Source: Pseudomonadota bacterium
Lineage (GTDB): Bacteria; Myxococcota_A; Polyangia; Polyangiales; Polyangiaceae
DNA: 64,000 nt
Assembly (NCBI GenBank): GCA_023423895.1
Contig: JAFAER010000058.1
Coordinates: 20,184-84,183, forward strand
Direction of reading: 5' to 3'
Shown here: piece by piece, positions 36,130 to 44,003 of the stretch
Position numbering within the stretch: the first letter of the stretch is position 1
How the letters are laid out: the number at the start of each line of letters is the position of its first letter
The notes under the pieces: model-generated
What the model saw: only the letters and a program-made list of their open reading frames with translations
Databases searched by the model: none
Told to the model about the DNA's origin: nothing
Made by a program: the position numbers and the translations under genes

Positions 36130-37580
36130 GCGAGCTCCCGCCGCCGAGCGCGGACGTCGTCGGTGACGAGCCGATCGCGCTCGAAGACGTCGTCGACCGC
36201 GAAGCCCTGGACGATCTGTGCAAGAGCATCCACGGCCTCTTCGGCATCGGCGTCCGCGTTTACTCGTCGCAGGGTGTGCTCCTCGCAAACGTCGCGACGG
36301 AGCACGAGCTGTGTCGGTACGTCAACGAGCTGCCCGGTTCACGCGCGGCTTGCGGAGCGACCGTCAGCGCCGCGCGGAGCATCGCGCCCGGCGACGACGG
36401 CGAGGTGACCCATCATTGCTTCACGGGCCTCGCCTATCACATCGTCTCGCTCGAGCACGAAGGCCGGCGTGTCGGTCGCATCGTGCTCGGACCGTATGCG
36501 CCCGCAGGCCTGCGCGAGCCGCCGGCCACGCTCGTCCAGGCAGAGAAGCGGCTCGACGTCGTGCAGGCGAGCGAGCTGCTGGCGGATGTCCCGCGGGTGA
36601 AGCCCGAGGCGCTCCAGCGCATCGCGGCGCACCTGAAGGAGACGCTGGAGCTCATCATCTTCTCGAGCCACAAGGCCTGGGTCACGAGCAAGCTCCATCT
36701 CTACAGCGTGCGCGAGAGCTATCGCGAGCTGCAGGACAAGACGAAGCGCCTCGAGGAGACGCTCACACGCTTGAAGGAGGTCGACCGACTCAAGTCGAAC
36801 TTCCTCGCGACGATGAGCCACGAGCTCCGCACGCCGCTCACGTCGATCATCGGCTACAGCGAGATGCTCGCCGAGGGAATCGCCGGGCCGCTCGGCTCGG
36901 AGCAGCAGGAGTACGTCCGCACGATCCACTCGAAGGGCGAGCAGCTCCTGCGCCTCATCATGGGCCTGCTCGACCTCTCGAAGCTCGAGAGCGGGACGAT
37001 GAGCCTCCGCCAGGCTCCGGCGCAGATCGGGCCGATCTTGCAGGAAGTCATCAGCACGCTCGCGCCGGTCGCCCGCAAGAAGGAGGTCGATCTCGTGCTG
37101 GACGCGGACGACTTCCCCTGCGAGCTCGCCGCCGATTCCGAGCGCCTGCGCCAGGTCTTCATCAACCTCGTCGACAACGCGGTGAAGTTCACCCCGAAGG
37201 GCGGGAAGGTCACGGTCCACTCCCGCGTGACCGAGGCCCCGGCTCCGTCCGAGGACGACGAGGACGCGCTCGGCTCGATCCTCCTCGCGCCGCTGCTCAA
37301 GCAGGTCGAGGTCCGCGTCGCCGACACGGGCATCGGGATCCCGAGCGCCGAGCGCGCGAAGGTGTTCGATGCGTTCTATCAGGTCGACTCGTCATCGACG
37401 CGCGAGTACGGCGGGACGGGGCTCGGGCTGTCGATCGTGAAGCGAATCGTCGACGCTCACGGCGGGACGGTCTCGGTCGAGAGCAACGAGCCGAACGGGA
37501 CGGTGTTCGTCGTCGTCCTTCCCTCGGCCCAGGCACGTCGCGCCGCGCTGCCATCCCGCGTCCCGCCGGCAGCGTCGTGA
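36126..37580 (+). CDS. PocR-domain sensor histidine kinase
   Basis: 484 residues. The N-terminal PocR ligand-binding domain (about 20-180) has the cysteine pattern CRYVNELPGSRAACGATV with Cys63, Cys76 and Cys98 (HHCFTGL). HisKA follows with His232 in FLATMSHELRTPLTS; HATPase has NLVDNAVKFTPKGG, VADTGIGIPSAE and GTGLGLSIVK. No membrane helix, so it should sense a small cytoplasmic molecule or redox state. ATGA overlap with the GTPase gene upstream and GTGA overlap with thiL downstream define a three-gene operon. No dedicated response regulator is adjacent. Confidence 0.93.
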   Translation: MSELPPPSADVVGDEPIALEDVVDREALDDLCKSIHGLFGIGVRVYSSQGVLLANVATEHELCRYVNELPGSRAACGATVSAARSIAPGDDGEVTHHCFTGLAYHIVSLEHEGRRVGRIVLGPYAPAGLREPPATLVQAEKRLDVVQASELLADVPRVKPEALQRIAAHLKETLELIIFSSHKAWVTSKLHLYSVRESYRELQDKTKRLEETLTRLKEVDRLKSNFLATMSHELRTPLTSIIGYSEMLAEGIAGPLGSEQQEYVRTIHSKGEQLLRLIMGLLDLSKLESGTMSLRQAPAQIGPILQEVISTLAPVARKKEVDLVLDADDFPCELAADSERLRQVFINLVDNAVKFTPKGGKVTVHSRVTEAPAPSEDDEDALGSILLAPLLKQVEVRVADTGIGIPSAERAKVFDAFYQVDSSSTREYGGTGLGLSIVKRIVDAHGGTVSVESNEPNGTVFVVVLPSAQARRAALPSRVPPAAS

Positions 37581-38539
37581 GCCGCGGGAGCGAGCTCGAT
37601 CGCGTCGCGCTGCTCGCGGCGAAGTTCGGACGTCAGGCCACTGGCGCGACCGTCGGGATCGGTGACGACGCCGCCGTGCTCGATCGCGTCGACGCGCCGC
37701 TCGTGTGGACGATCGACGCGCAGGTCGAGGGCACGCACTTCCGCCTCGACTGGCTCTCGTGGCAGGACGTCGGGTGGCGGAGCTTCATGGCAGCCGCGAG
37801 CGACCTCGGCGCCATGGGCGCTTCGCCGATCGCCGCGCTCTCCGCGCTCGTCCTCGCCGGCCACGTCGACGACGCCGCGCTCGACGCGCTCGCGACGGGG
37901 CAGGCGGAGGCTGCGAGCGTCGTGGGCGCGCCCATCGTCGGCGGGAACCTTGCGCGCGGGACGGAGGTCTCGATCACGACGACGGTCCTCGGTCGCGCGC
38001 AGCGCTCCATCCTCCGCAGCGGCGCCCGTCCCGGTGACGGCGTGTTTCTCGCGGGCCCCGTCGGGATGGCCGCTGCCGGCCTCGTCGCGCTCCAGCGAGG
38101 AGCTGCGGGGACCAACGCGGACGTGGACGCCTGCATCGCTTCGTGGCGTCGGCCGCGCGCGTTGATCGCCGAAGGTCTCGCGATGAGCGCCGTCGCGACG
38201 GCGGCGGTCGACATCTCCGACGGGTTGTCGTGCGACGCGGCGCGGATTGCGGAAGCGAGCGCGGTGACGCTGGTGCTCGACGAAGCTCGCCTACGCGCGG
38301 CGAGCAGCGCTCTCGAGCGGGCCGCTGCGGTGCTGGCGCACGATGCGCTCGACCTCGCGCTGGGCGGAGGTGAGGACTACGCGCTCCTCGCGACGAGCCC
38401 TTCGCCGATCCGCGGCTTCGAGCGTATCGGCACCGTCGAGGCCGGGCCAGCCGGGGTCGTCCTCGCCCGGGTCGTCCTCGCCCGGGTCGACGGAGCCCGT
38501 GTGCCCGTCGACCCGAGAGGGTTCGATCACTTCCGGTGA
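37577..38539 (+). CDS. thiL: Thiamine-monophosphate kinase
   Basis: 320 residues from GTG 37577 in a GTGA overlap. ThiL makes thiamine diphosphate from the monophosphate. Blocks: VGIGDDAAVLDR, TIDAQVEGTHFRLDW, SDLGAMGASPIAAL (metal and nucleotide sites), GGNLARGTEVSITTTVLG, and AVDISDGLSCDAARIAE. Near the C-terminus a perfect 15-base duplication (38454-38483) gives VVLARVVLAR, an unusual insertion. The downstream gene is convergent and its stop lies four bases away, so there is no separate terminator. Confidence 0.94.
   Translation: MSRGSELDRVALLAAKFGRQATGATVGIGDDAAVLDRVDAPLVWTIDAQVEGTHFRLDWLSWQDVGWRSFMAAASDLGAMGASPIAALSALVLAGHVDDAALDALATGQAEAASVVGAPIVGGNLARGTEVSITTTVLGRAQRSILRSGARPGDGVFLAGPVGMAAAGLVALQRGAAGTNADVDACIASWRRPRALIAEGLAMSAVATAAVDISDGLSCDAARIAEASAVTLVLDEARLRAASSALERAAAVLAHDALDLALGGGEDYALLATSPSPIRGFERIGTVEAGPAGVVLARVVLARVDGARVPVDPRGFDHFR
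38454..38483. repeat. 15-base tandem duplication inside thiL
   Basis: Two perfect copies of GGGTCGTCCTCGCCC followed by a partial third (GGGTCG). In frame, so it adds five residues without disrupting the gene; likely arose by slippage. Confidence 0.8.
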
Positions 38540-38543
38540 GCGC

Positions 38544-38999
38544 TCAGAAGCCCGCGCAAACGGCGGGCACGTTCCTGCCCACGAGGAGTCCACGGATCGC
38601 CCCGAGCTCGGGGGCGTTCCCGCTCGGCCCGATCTGCGTTGCAAGCGTATTGCACTGTGCGGCGGCCGACGTGAACAGACCGGCCTCCGGCGACGAGCCC
38701 ATGCGCTTGGCCTCGGCTCCGAGGGCCGCGCAGCACTGCTTGAGTCGCGCGACGTTCGTGTTCACGGCGGGGCCTGTGTACTTCTTCGGCGCGTCGGGCT
38801 CGGCGTCCAGCACCTCGCCGGCGTCCTCTTCCATCGGGATGAGGTTGGTCTGCACGTCCTCGACCGGCGCCGGCGGCGGAGGAGCCGCGTCGACCTGAGG
38901 CGTCTCCTTCTTGGGGCAGGCGGCGAGCAGCGGGACGACGCTACAGACGAAGAGCGCCATGGCGATACGGCGAGGCGCCCGAATGCGAGAACGCGACAT
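38544..38999 (-). CDS. Small lipoprotein, unknown function
   Basis: 151 residues; lipoprotein signal ending LLAAC (Cys28) and then KKETPQVDAAPPPPAP linker. The C-terminal part (about 75-151) has NVARLKQCCAALGAEAKRMG with a vicinal Cys pair, a further Cys in AAAQCNTLATQIG and a last in VPAVCAGF, suggesting disulfides. Convergent with thiL. No family recognised. Confidence 0.75.
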   Translation of the reverse strand: MSRSRIRAPRRIAMALFVCSVVPLLAACPKKETPQVDAAPPPPAPVEDVQTNLIPMEEDAGEVLDAEPDAPKKYTGPAVNTNVARLKQCCAALGAEAKRMGSSPEAGLFTSAAAQCNTLATQIGPSGNAPELGAIRGLLVGRNVPAVCAGF

Positions 39000-39144
39000 C
39001 TATCGATCTCCTTGACCGGTGGCTCTGCTGCCCGTGCGATCCGACGAATATCACAGGGGCATACCCGTTTCCGGGGCGAGCTGGGCTAACCTACAGGGAT
39101 CCGGCAGCCCATGTATAGAAGGCTTGCTGGGCACACACGGAGAG

Positions 39145-40203
39145 ATGCCCCTCGACGAGGCCACACGGCGTTTGGCTTTCCTGCTCCAGCGCGATCTGCG
39201 TCGGGTCTTGGAACGGGAGCGTGCACGTACCGATCGCGGAGAAGAGGTCCAGTTCGATCCCGTCTCGCGCATGGCCACCTGGGAGACCAAGCGTGGTGAT
39301 GTGATCGGGCGCTGGTACGGCGAGATCATCGCGAGCTACGTCGTCCGCGACCGGATCCTTCGCTGGGCGTGGGCGGGCCGCTCGTCGATCTCGACACCGA
39401 CCCATGCCGAGGTCATCGCGCGGGAAGGTCAGTCGCGTGGCGTTCCCCAGCTCGCGATGAGCGTCGTCGGCGACCTCGACGAAGAGGACGCAGCGACGCT
39501 CGCACGGCTCGGCATGATCGTCGCTCGTGGAGAGGGGATGGCGTTCCGGCGGATCGATCCGAGCCGGACCGATGCGAGGGCGAGGCAGTCGGCGACGCTC
39601 GATGAGGAGATCGCGTTCATCGGCCTGTTCGACTCGCCCCGTCCGCGCGACGGCGAGATCCCGGATCCTTCGCGGTACTCCGTTCCGCCTCCTCCGGTCG
39701 GGTCGCGTACGCCCGCGACGCAAGACGCGACGTCGAGCCCGAGCGGCGCTCGCGGCTCGTCACCTCCAGGCGCGCCGTATCGCTCGCTCCCGCCGATCCG
39801 CGAGGTGTACGGACCGCGGAGCTCTCCGCGCACCGTGAAGGTCCCCGAGGCGGAGACGAAGATCCGGGAGCCGGCGCGCAGCATCTTCCTGCCTGTTGCC
39901 GTCGCCGTGCAGAGCGCGCTCGCCAAGGTGGTGCCCGGGTACCAGCAGGGGCTCTTCGTCCTCACCGTCGATCCCGAGATCTCCGCGGGCTCGGGCGAGA
40001 AGCGGCGGCTCGTCGTCGTGCTCGTCGCGAACGATGCGTCAGGCGTGCTCCGCGCGCTCGACCCGTCGCGCGAGCTGATCGAAGCCGCTGCTCGCATGGT
40101 GGAAGCCGACCGCACCGACGGCAACGGCCCGTGGCGGAAGCTGACCGCACGCATCACGCCCAAGCCGGACGGTGGGGCGACGCTGAACGTCGACGTGTTA
40201 TAA
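39145..40203 (+). CDS. Hypothetical protein with a conserved-looking N-terminal domain
   Basis: 352 residues from ATG 39145. The N-terminal domain (about 1-150) includes LAFLLQRDLRRVLERER, ATWETKRGDVIGRWYGEIIASYVVRDRILRWAWAGR, which is compact and aromatic; its pattern recalls DUF6882-like proteins but I am not sure. A Pro/Ser/Arg-rich linker (about 180-260) leads to a C-terminal strand-rich domain (GLFVLTVDPEIS, RRLVVVLVANDASGV). No signal peptide. A GGAG lies only two bases before the ATG, so the start is uncertain; a longer frame to 39019 is shadow-like. Confidence 0.65.
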   Translation: MPLDEATRRLAFLLQRDLRRVLERERARTDRGEEVQFDPVSRMATWETKRGDVIGRWYGEIIASYVVRDRILRWAWAGRSSISTPTHAEVIAREGQSRGVPQLAMSVVGDLDEEDAATLARLGMIVARGEGMAFRRIDPSRTDARARQSATLDEEIAFIGLFDSPRPRDGEIPDPSRYSVPPPPVGSRTPATQDATSSPSGARGSSPPGAPYRSLPPIREVYGPRSSPRTVKVPEAETKIREPARSIFLPVAVAVQSALAKVVPGYQQGLFVLTVDPEISAGSGEKRRLVVVLVANDASGVLRALDPSRELIEAAARMVEADRTDGNGPWRKLTARITPKPDGGATLNVDVL

Positions 40204-40211
40204 GCGCGACC

Positions 40212-40850
40212 ATGCGTAACCGCCTCGCCACCGTCCTCACGCTTTCGTCTGCCGTCGTGCTGTTCGCGGCCTGCTCGTCGAAGAAGCCGAACCCGCCGAT
40301 GACGCCCTCCGTCCCGCAGACGGACGCGGGTGCCGAGGCCGACGAAGCCGGCGCGCCGCTCGATGACGCAGGCGCGGCGGCCGACGACGCTGGGCCCACC
40401 TTCTTCACCGGCGGCGGTGATGCGGGCGCGACCGGGCCGGTGGCGCTCGGCGAGGCCGCGCTCGACACGGCGATCGATCTCGCGATCACGACCGCGGCTC
40501 CGAAGCTCGCGCCGAAGATGGACAAGGAAGGGCAGCCCGGACGCGCGACCCTCAAGGAGGGTGAGCACTTCGCGATGATGGTCAACCTCGCGCCGAACCG
40601 CTGCTACACCATCATCGCCAACTCGCCGCCCGGCAGCGTCGAGAAGCTCGATCTGAAGCTCTACGGGCCGCCGCTCTTCAACGTCGAGGCGGGCAAGTCC
40701 GGCGCGAACGACAAGAACATGCCCGTCATCGGGAAGGGCACCGCGGCACTCTGTCCGATCATCCCGCTCGCCGTCCCGTACAAGATCGACGTCGCCGCGA
40801 CGAAGGGCGCTGGCCGCATCGGCGTGCACGTGTTCGCGCGCACCAAGTGA
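40212..40850 (+). CDS. Lipoprotein with Asp/Ala-rich linker
   Basis: 212 residues. Lipobox VVLFAAC (Cys21), then an Asp/Ala/Gly-rich linker (about 35-75) typical of myxobacterial surface lipoproteins. The C-terminal domain (about 80-212) is strand-rich with HFAMMVNLAPNRCYTIIAN and a second Cys in AALCPIIPLAVPYKIDVAA, likely a disulfide, ending GRIGVHVFARTK. It is eight bases after the previous stop, so both are probably one transcript. A terminator follows. Confidence 0.8.
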   Translation: MRNRLATVLTLSSAVVLFAACSSKKPNPPMTPSVPQTDAGAEADEAGAPLDDAGAAADDAGPTFFTGGGDAGATGPVALGEAALDTAIDLAITTAAPKLAPKMDKEGQPGRATLKEGEHFAMMVNLAPNRCYTIIANSPPGSVEKLDLKLYGPPLFNVEAGKSGANDKNMPVIGKGTAALCPIIPLAVPYKIDVAATKGAGRIGVHVFARTK

Positions 40851-40882
40851 CCGGCTGACCTGAAGCACGTCCTCGATGACGA

Positions 40883-40918
40883 AAGGGCGCGGGCCTCTCG
40901 CGAGGCGACCGCGCCCTT
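40883..40918. terminator. Bidirectional stem-loop terminator
   Basis: AAGGGCGCGG (40883-40892) pairs perfectly with CCGCGCCCTT (40909-40918); an inner CCTC/GAGG pair extends the stem. It lies 32 bases after the plus-strand lipoprotein stop and 18 bases from the stop of the convergent minus-strand gene. Confidence 0.7.
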
Positions 40919-40936
40919 GTCCGGTTCGGAGCGCGC

Positions 40937-41842
40937 TCAGTAGATCGCGTTGACGTAGCCCTGGGGCACCCACACACGGCGGCCGTCCGGGAAGGCGACC
41001 TCGATCTGGCCGCTCTGCAGGTTCGTGATCGTGCCCGGGTAGCGGTTGCCGTCGGACCACTGGACCATCACGCGTCCGCCGACGCGGAAGCCGCCGATGG
41101 CACCGTCGACGAACGAGCCGAGCGCGTTGCCGAAGGCATTGAACGCGTTGCCCATCTGCACGCCGACCTGCTGCGCCTGCGCGTTGTAGCTGGCTTGGTG
41201 GCCGTACGGATTCGCCTGGGCGTACGGATTTGCCTGGGCGTACGGATTCGCCTGGGCATACGGGTTCGCGTGCGCCTGCGCGTACGCGTTCGGCGCGGCC
41301 GCCGGACCAGGAGGAGCAGCGGGTGCACGTGCCGTGGCAGCCGGCGCGCCGCCGCCGCCACCGATGTTCACCGGCTTCGGCTGACCGCCGCTGCGGATGC
41401 GCTGCGCTTCCTGCTCCACGAGGAGCCCGTACTGCATGTACTGCGGGTTCGTCGGGATGACGCCGTTCCAGTGGCCCGCGATCATCGTCCACTGCGCGGA
41501 GGTGATCTTGTAGTGCTGGAGCATCCCCTCGTAACCGATGACGGGAACGCAGCCGCTCATCGCGACGTAGTCCTCGAAGCTGACCTGCGGGGCGCCGCCG
41601 GACTTCTTCGCGAGCGCTGCCTGGTAGAGGGGCATGAAGCGCGTCGCGACCTGTCCCATGAGGGACATGTCCTGCATGCGTGCGGTCCACCCCGCCTTTG
41701 CAGCCTCCCAGTCCGCGCGCTGCACGCCGAGCCTTCCGACGATCTCGGCCTGCTTCTCCGGATCCTGCGTTCCGTCGACCTCGGCCGAGAGCTCTGCGTA
41801 GCGTTCGAGTGAGATACCGTTGATCGGCGCCCAGGGATCCAT
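40937..41842 (-). CDS. Protein with NPYAQA repeats and a Tudor/SH3-like C-terminus
   Basis: 301 residues from ATG 41842 (MDPWAPINGISLERYAEL). The N-terminal part (about 1-145) has two helical units around a WNGVIPTNPQYMQYG segment; Ala/Pro linker and then NPYAQA tandem repeats (about 190-215). The C-terminal 60 residues (RVGGRVMVQWSDGNRYPGTI, IEVAFPDGRRVWVPQGYV) read as a small barrel of Tudor/SH3-like type that may bind a charged ligand. No signal peptide or membrane helix. GGGGA about ten bases upstream supports the start. Function unknown. Confidence 0.75.
   Translation of the reverse strand: MDPWAPINGISLERYAELSAEVDGTQDPEKQAEIVGRLGVQRADWEAAKAGWTARMQDMSLMGQVATRFMPLYQAALAKKSGGAPQVSFEDYVAMSGCVPVIGYEGMLQHYKITSAQWTMIAGHWNGVIPTNPQYMQYGLLVEQEAQRIRSGGQPKPVNIGGGGGAPAATARAPAAPPGPAAAPNAYAQAHANPYAQANPYAQANPYAQANPYGHQASYNAQAQQVGVQMGNAFNAFGNALGSFVDGAIGGFRVGGRVMVQWSDGNRYPGTITNLQSGQIEVAFPDGRRVWVPQGYVNAIY
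41203..41274. repeat. 18-base tandem repeats inside the coding sequence
   Basis: Four units: 41203-41220 and 41239-41256 identical (CGTACGGATTCGCCTGGG), 41221-41238 with one mismatch, 41257-41274 diverged. They encode NPYAQA on the minus strand and may vary in copy number between strains. Confidence 0.85.
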
Positions 41843-42245
41843 GCGCTCATCGTCCCCGCGCCTGCGCGGAGGTGACAAGGGAAATGTTCTTCCCGCGGCG
41901 CGCTGCATCCACGAGCCCGAACGCGCGTGCGGCCCGACGCATCCATGTGACGTGACGCACGTCCCGCACGTCGCGTCGCGATCTCCCCGGATGTCCGCGC
42001 GACACGAGACGTATCGCGCTGCTCGCAAGGCTGAGGTCGATCCGAACGAGCTCACGATCGACGCGCTGCGCGGTCGCGAAGCCTCCTACAAATCTTCGCG
42101 ACGACGCCGCCGGTGCTTCGTTCTTCCTTTACGCCGCTCGCGAAGGCGGACTAACCGAGAACCTGAACGCCGGCATCAGTCGAAGTCCGACGATGCCGCC
42201 AACCCGCGAGCGCCGATGCGGTGCTGGCGAAGACGTAGGGCTCAC
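41843..42245. other. Divergent intergenic region
   Basis: About 400 bases between two divergently transcribed genes, so it should hold both promoters. The frame of the plus-strand lipoprotein stays open through it, but its composition is Arg/His-rich and no signal peptide would be possible from an upstream start. No tRNA, riboswitch or clear consensus promoter was recognised. Confidence 0.4.
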
Positions 42246-43316
42246 ATGCCTCGATTGATGCGAACGTGTCTTGGTCCTCTCTTCGCGGCCGGCGTGTTGC
42301 TCGCCTGCAGCAGCGACGGCTCGAACGCTGCGGGAGGCCCGCCGACCGACGGCGACGGAGGAGCTGCTCCCGTCACGCCCCAGGCCGCGTGCGAGCACGA
42401 CTTCAGCGTCCGCTTCGAGCGCTGCATCCGTGACAACGTCGCGCCCGCGACGATGGCCAGCGCACGCACGCGATACGTCGCGAGCTGCGTCACCGCGCTC
42501 GGTCTGTCCGGAGCGAAGCGCACGGCTGACGAGGTCGACGCGTGCGCGAAGGCGATCGAAGGCGAGGAGTGCGGTGTCATCGCGGAGCTCCTTCCGGCGT
42601 GCGCTCCGAAGGCCGGCACGCTCGGGACGGGCGCGGCATGCAACGTCAGCGCGCAGTGCCAGAGCGGTCATTGCGATCTGCTCGACGTGCGGGCGAAGGG
42701 CGACGGCTGCGGCGTGTGCGAGGAGACCGTGCCGGAGGGAGAGAGCTGCGGCCCGGACCAAGGCGCATGCGCCATCGGCACCTTTTGCGTCGGATCCCCG
42801 GAATCGCCGCGTACGACGCGTTGCAAGCCCGCTCGTTACGTCGACGCCAACGCGGCCTGCAACGGCTTCGACCTCCAGTGTCGGCCGGGACTCGTCTGCG
42901 CGACCGTCGACGGCGCCGCGCCGGTCTGCCTCCCGCGTTTCGCGGTCGGACAACCGTGCACGGCCGACATGGCGTGCGCCGCCGATGCGTTCTGCAGCAC
43001 GCTCTCGGGCAAGTGCGAGGCCCTCGGGAAGGTCGGCGACGCGTGCAGCTCGCAGAAGCCGTGCGGGAGCGGGCTCGGCTGCGACCGGACGACGAACCTC
43101 TGCGCGCCGCTCACGTTCGTCGAGCCCGGCGAGAGCTGCGGAGGAAGCGTCGCGTGCCGCGAAGGCGTCTGCGGTCAGGGAACCGGTGCGCCGACCTGCC
43201 CGACCGTGATCGAGGACGGGAAGGGGTGCCTCGACGGTGCTCACATGACGTGCGCTGCCCCGGCCGCCTGCGTCGCCGGCTCGTGCGTGCTGCCGACCAC
43301 GGCGACCTGCCAGTAG
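42246..43316 (+). CDS. Cys-rich lipoprotein (Dickkopf-like repeats)
   Basis: 356 residues; the signal MRTCLGPLFAAGVLLAC may start at ATG 42246 or 42258, with the lipobox Cys at about residue 21. The mature protein has more than 30 cysteines in recurrent blocks such as GTGAACNVSAQCQSGHCDLL, VGQPCTADMACAADAFCST, VGDACSSQKPCGSGLGCD and GESCGGSVACREGVC, the pattern of small disulfide-knot repeats seen in myxobacterial secreted proteins. An exposed binding or structural protein is likely; no enzyme motif. A terminator follows. Confidence 0.8.
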   Translation: MPRLMRTCLGPLFAAGVLLACSSDGSNAAGGPPTDGDGGAAPVTPQAACEHDFSVRFERCIRDNVAPATMASARTRYVASCVTALGLSGAKRTADEVDACAKAIEGEECGVIAELLPACAPKAGTLGTGAACNVSAQCQSGHCDLLDVRAKGDGCGVCEETVPEGESCGPDQGACAIGTFCVGSPESPRTTRCKPARYVDANAACNGFDLQCRPGLVCATVDGAAPVCLPRFAVGQPCTADMACAADAFCSTLSGKCEALGKVGDACSSQKPCGSGLGCDRTTNLCAPLTFVEPGESCGGSVACREGVCGQGTGAPTCPTVIEDGKGCLDGAHMTCAAPAACVAGSCVLPTTATCQ

Positions 43317-43336
43317 TAAGCCCGGCGTGCAGTGAA

Positions 43337-43363
43337 ACGAGGCCGGCCGCGCGCCGGCCTCGT
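43337..43363. terminator. Bidirectional stem-loop terminator
   Basis: ACGAGGCCGGC pairs perfectly over 11 bases with GCCGGCCTCGT around a five-base loop. It separates two convergent genes ending at 43316 and 43374; A-rich GTGAAA precedes it, giving a short T tract on the minus strand. Confidence 0.7.
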
Positions 43364-43373
43364 CGGCGGACGG

Positions 43374-43937
43374 TCAGAGGTCCGTCGAGCCGAGCTCCGC
43401 GCGGACGTCGCGCATCGCCTCGTCGAACCAGCGATCGATCGCCTTCGGGAACGGCCACATCCAGCCGTATTCCGGACCGACGAAGCGCTGCTTGATGTGC
43501 GCGCGCAGGTCCTCGGCCGCATCGGCCCCGTAGACCTCGGCTGTCGCCCGCAACGTCTCGACGTACGCTTCCCACTCGATCCGTGCCCGCCCGTAGGCGA
43601 GGAACAGCGGGAAGAACGGCACGAGATACACGAACGACATGATCGTGTCGCCCATCCGTGCGCGCTGGCGGAGGTGCACGCGCTCGTGGCGAAGCAGGAT
43701 GTACTTGTCGTCATCCGTCATCCCATCCCACGCGTCGGGAACCCAGAGCGTCCCGAACAACACGGTGTGATAACGTGTAAGGTACACACGTTGTCCGCCG
43801 AGCGTGATCAACGCGAGCGCGAGGTGGATCGCCCGCTGGAGTGTGCTCGTCCGCTTCTTCTGGATGGTGAACTTCGGGAACTCGCGCTTCAGTTCGGCGA
43901 GGAGGCCGTCCAGGCGCTGGTTGCCCGAGCTCCTCAC
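43374..43937 (-). CDS. Small membrane-associated protein with an HExxH motif
   Basis: 187 residues from GTG 43937, preceded by AGGGGGAAGG. LLRHERVHLRQ (His84-Glu-Arg-Val-His88) is a zincin-type motif, followed about 30 residues later by IEWEAYVETLRA with a Glu in position to be a third ligand. The sequence between is hydrophobic (TIMSFVYLVPFFPLFLAYG), probably membrane-associated. A small metalloprotease is possible but the family was not recognised. It is the next gene after the lipoprotein operon on the same strand (66-base gap) and may be part of it. Confidence 0.72.
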   Translation of the reverse strand: MRSSGNQRLDGLLAELKREFPKFTIQKKRTSTLQRAIHLALALITLGGQRVYLTRYHTVLFGTLWVPDAWDGMTDDDKYILLRHERVHLRQRARMGDTIMSFVYLVPFFPLFLAYGRARIEWEAYVETLRATAEVYGADAAEDLRAHIKQRFVGPEYGWMWPFPKAIDRWFDEAMRDVRAELGSTDL

Positions 43938-44003
43938 TGCCTTCCCCCTGCGGAGTCGCCTAGACGCGGCGGGCGGCGAACGCTCGATCGATCCGAGCTC
44001 GAT

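Noticed and set aside
41203..41274. CRISPR-like array
   Set aside because: Tandem 18-base units without spacers, in frame within a protein gene.
41820..42245. Upstream extension of the Cys-rich lipoprotein frame
   Set aside because: Arg/His-rich with no signal; the lipoprotein signal begins at 42246 or 42258.
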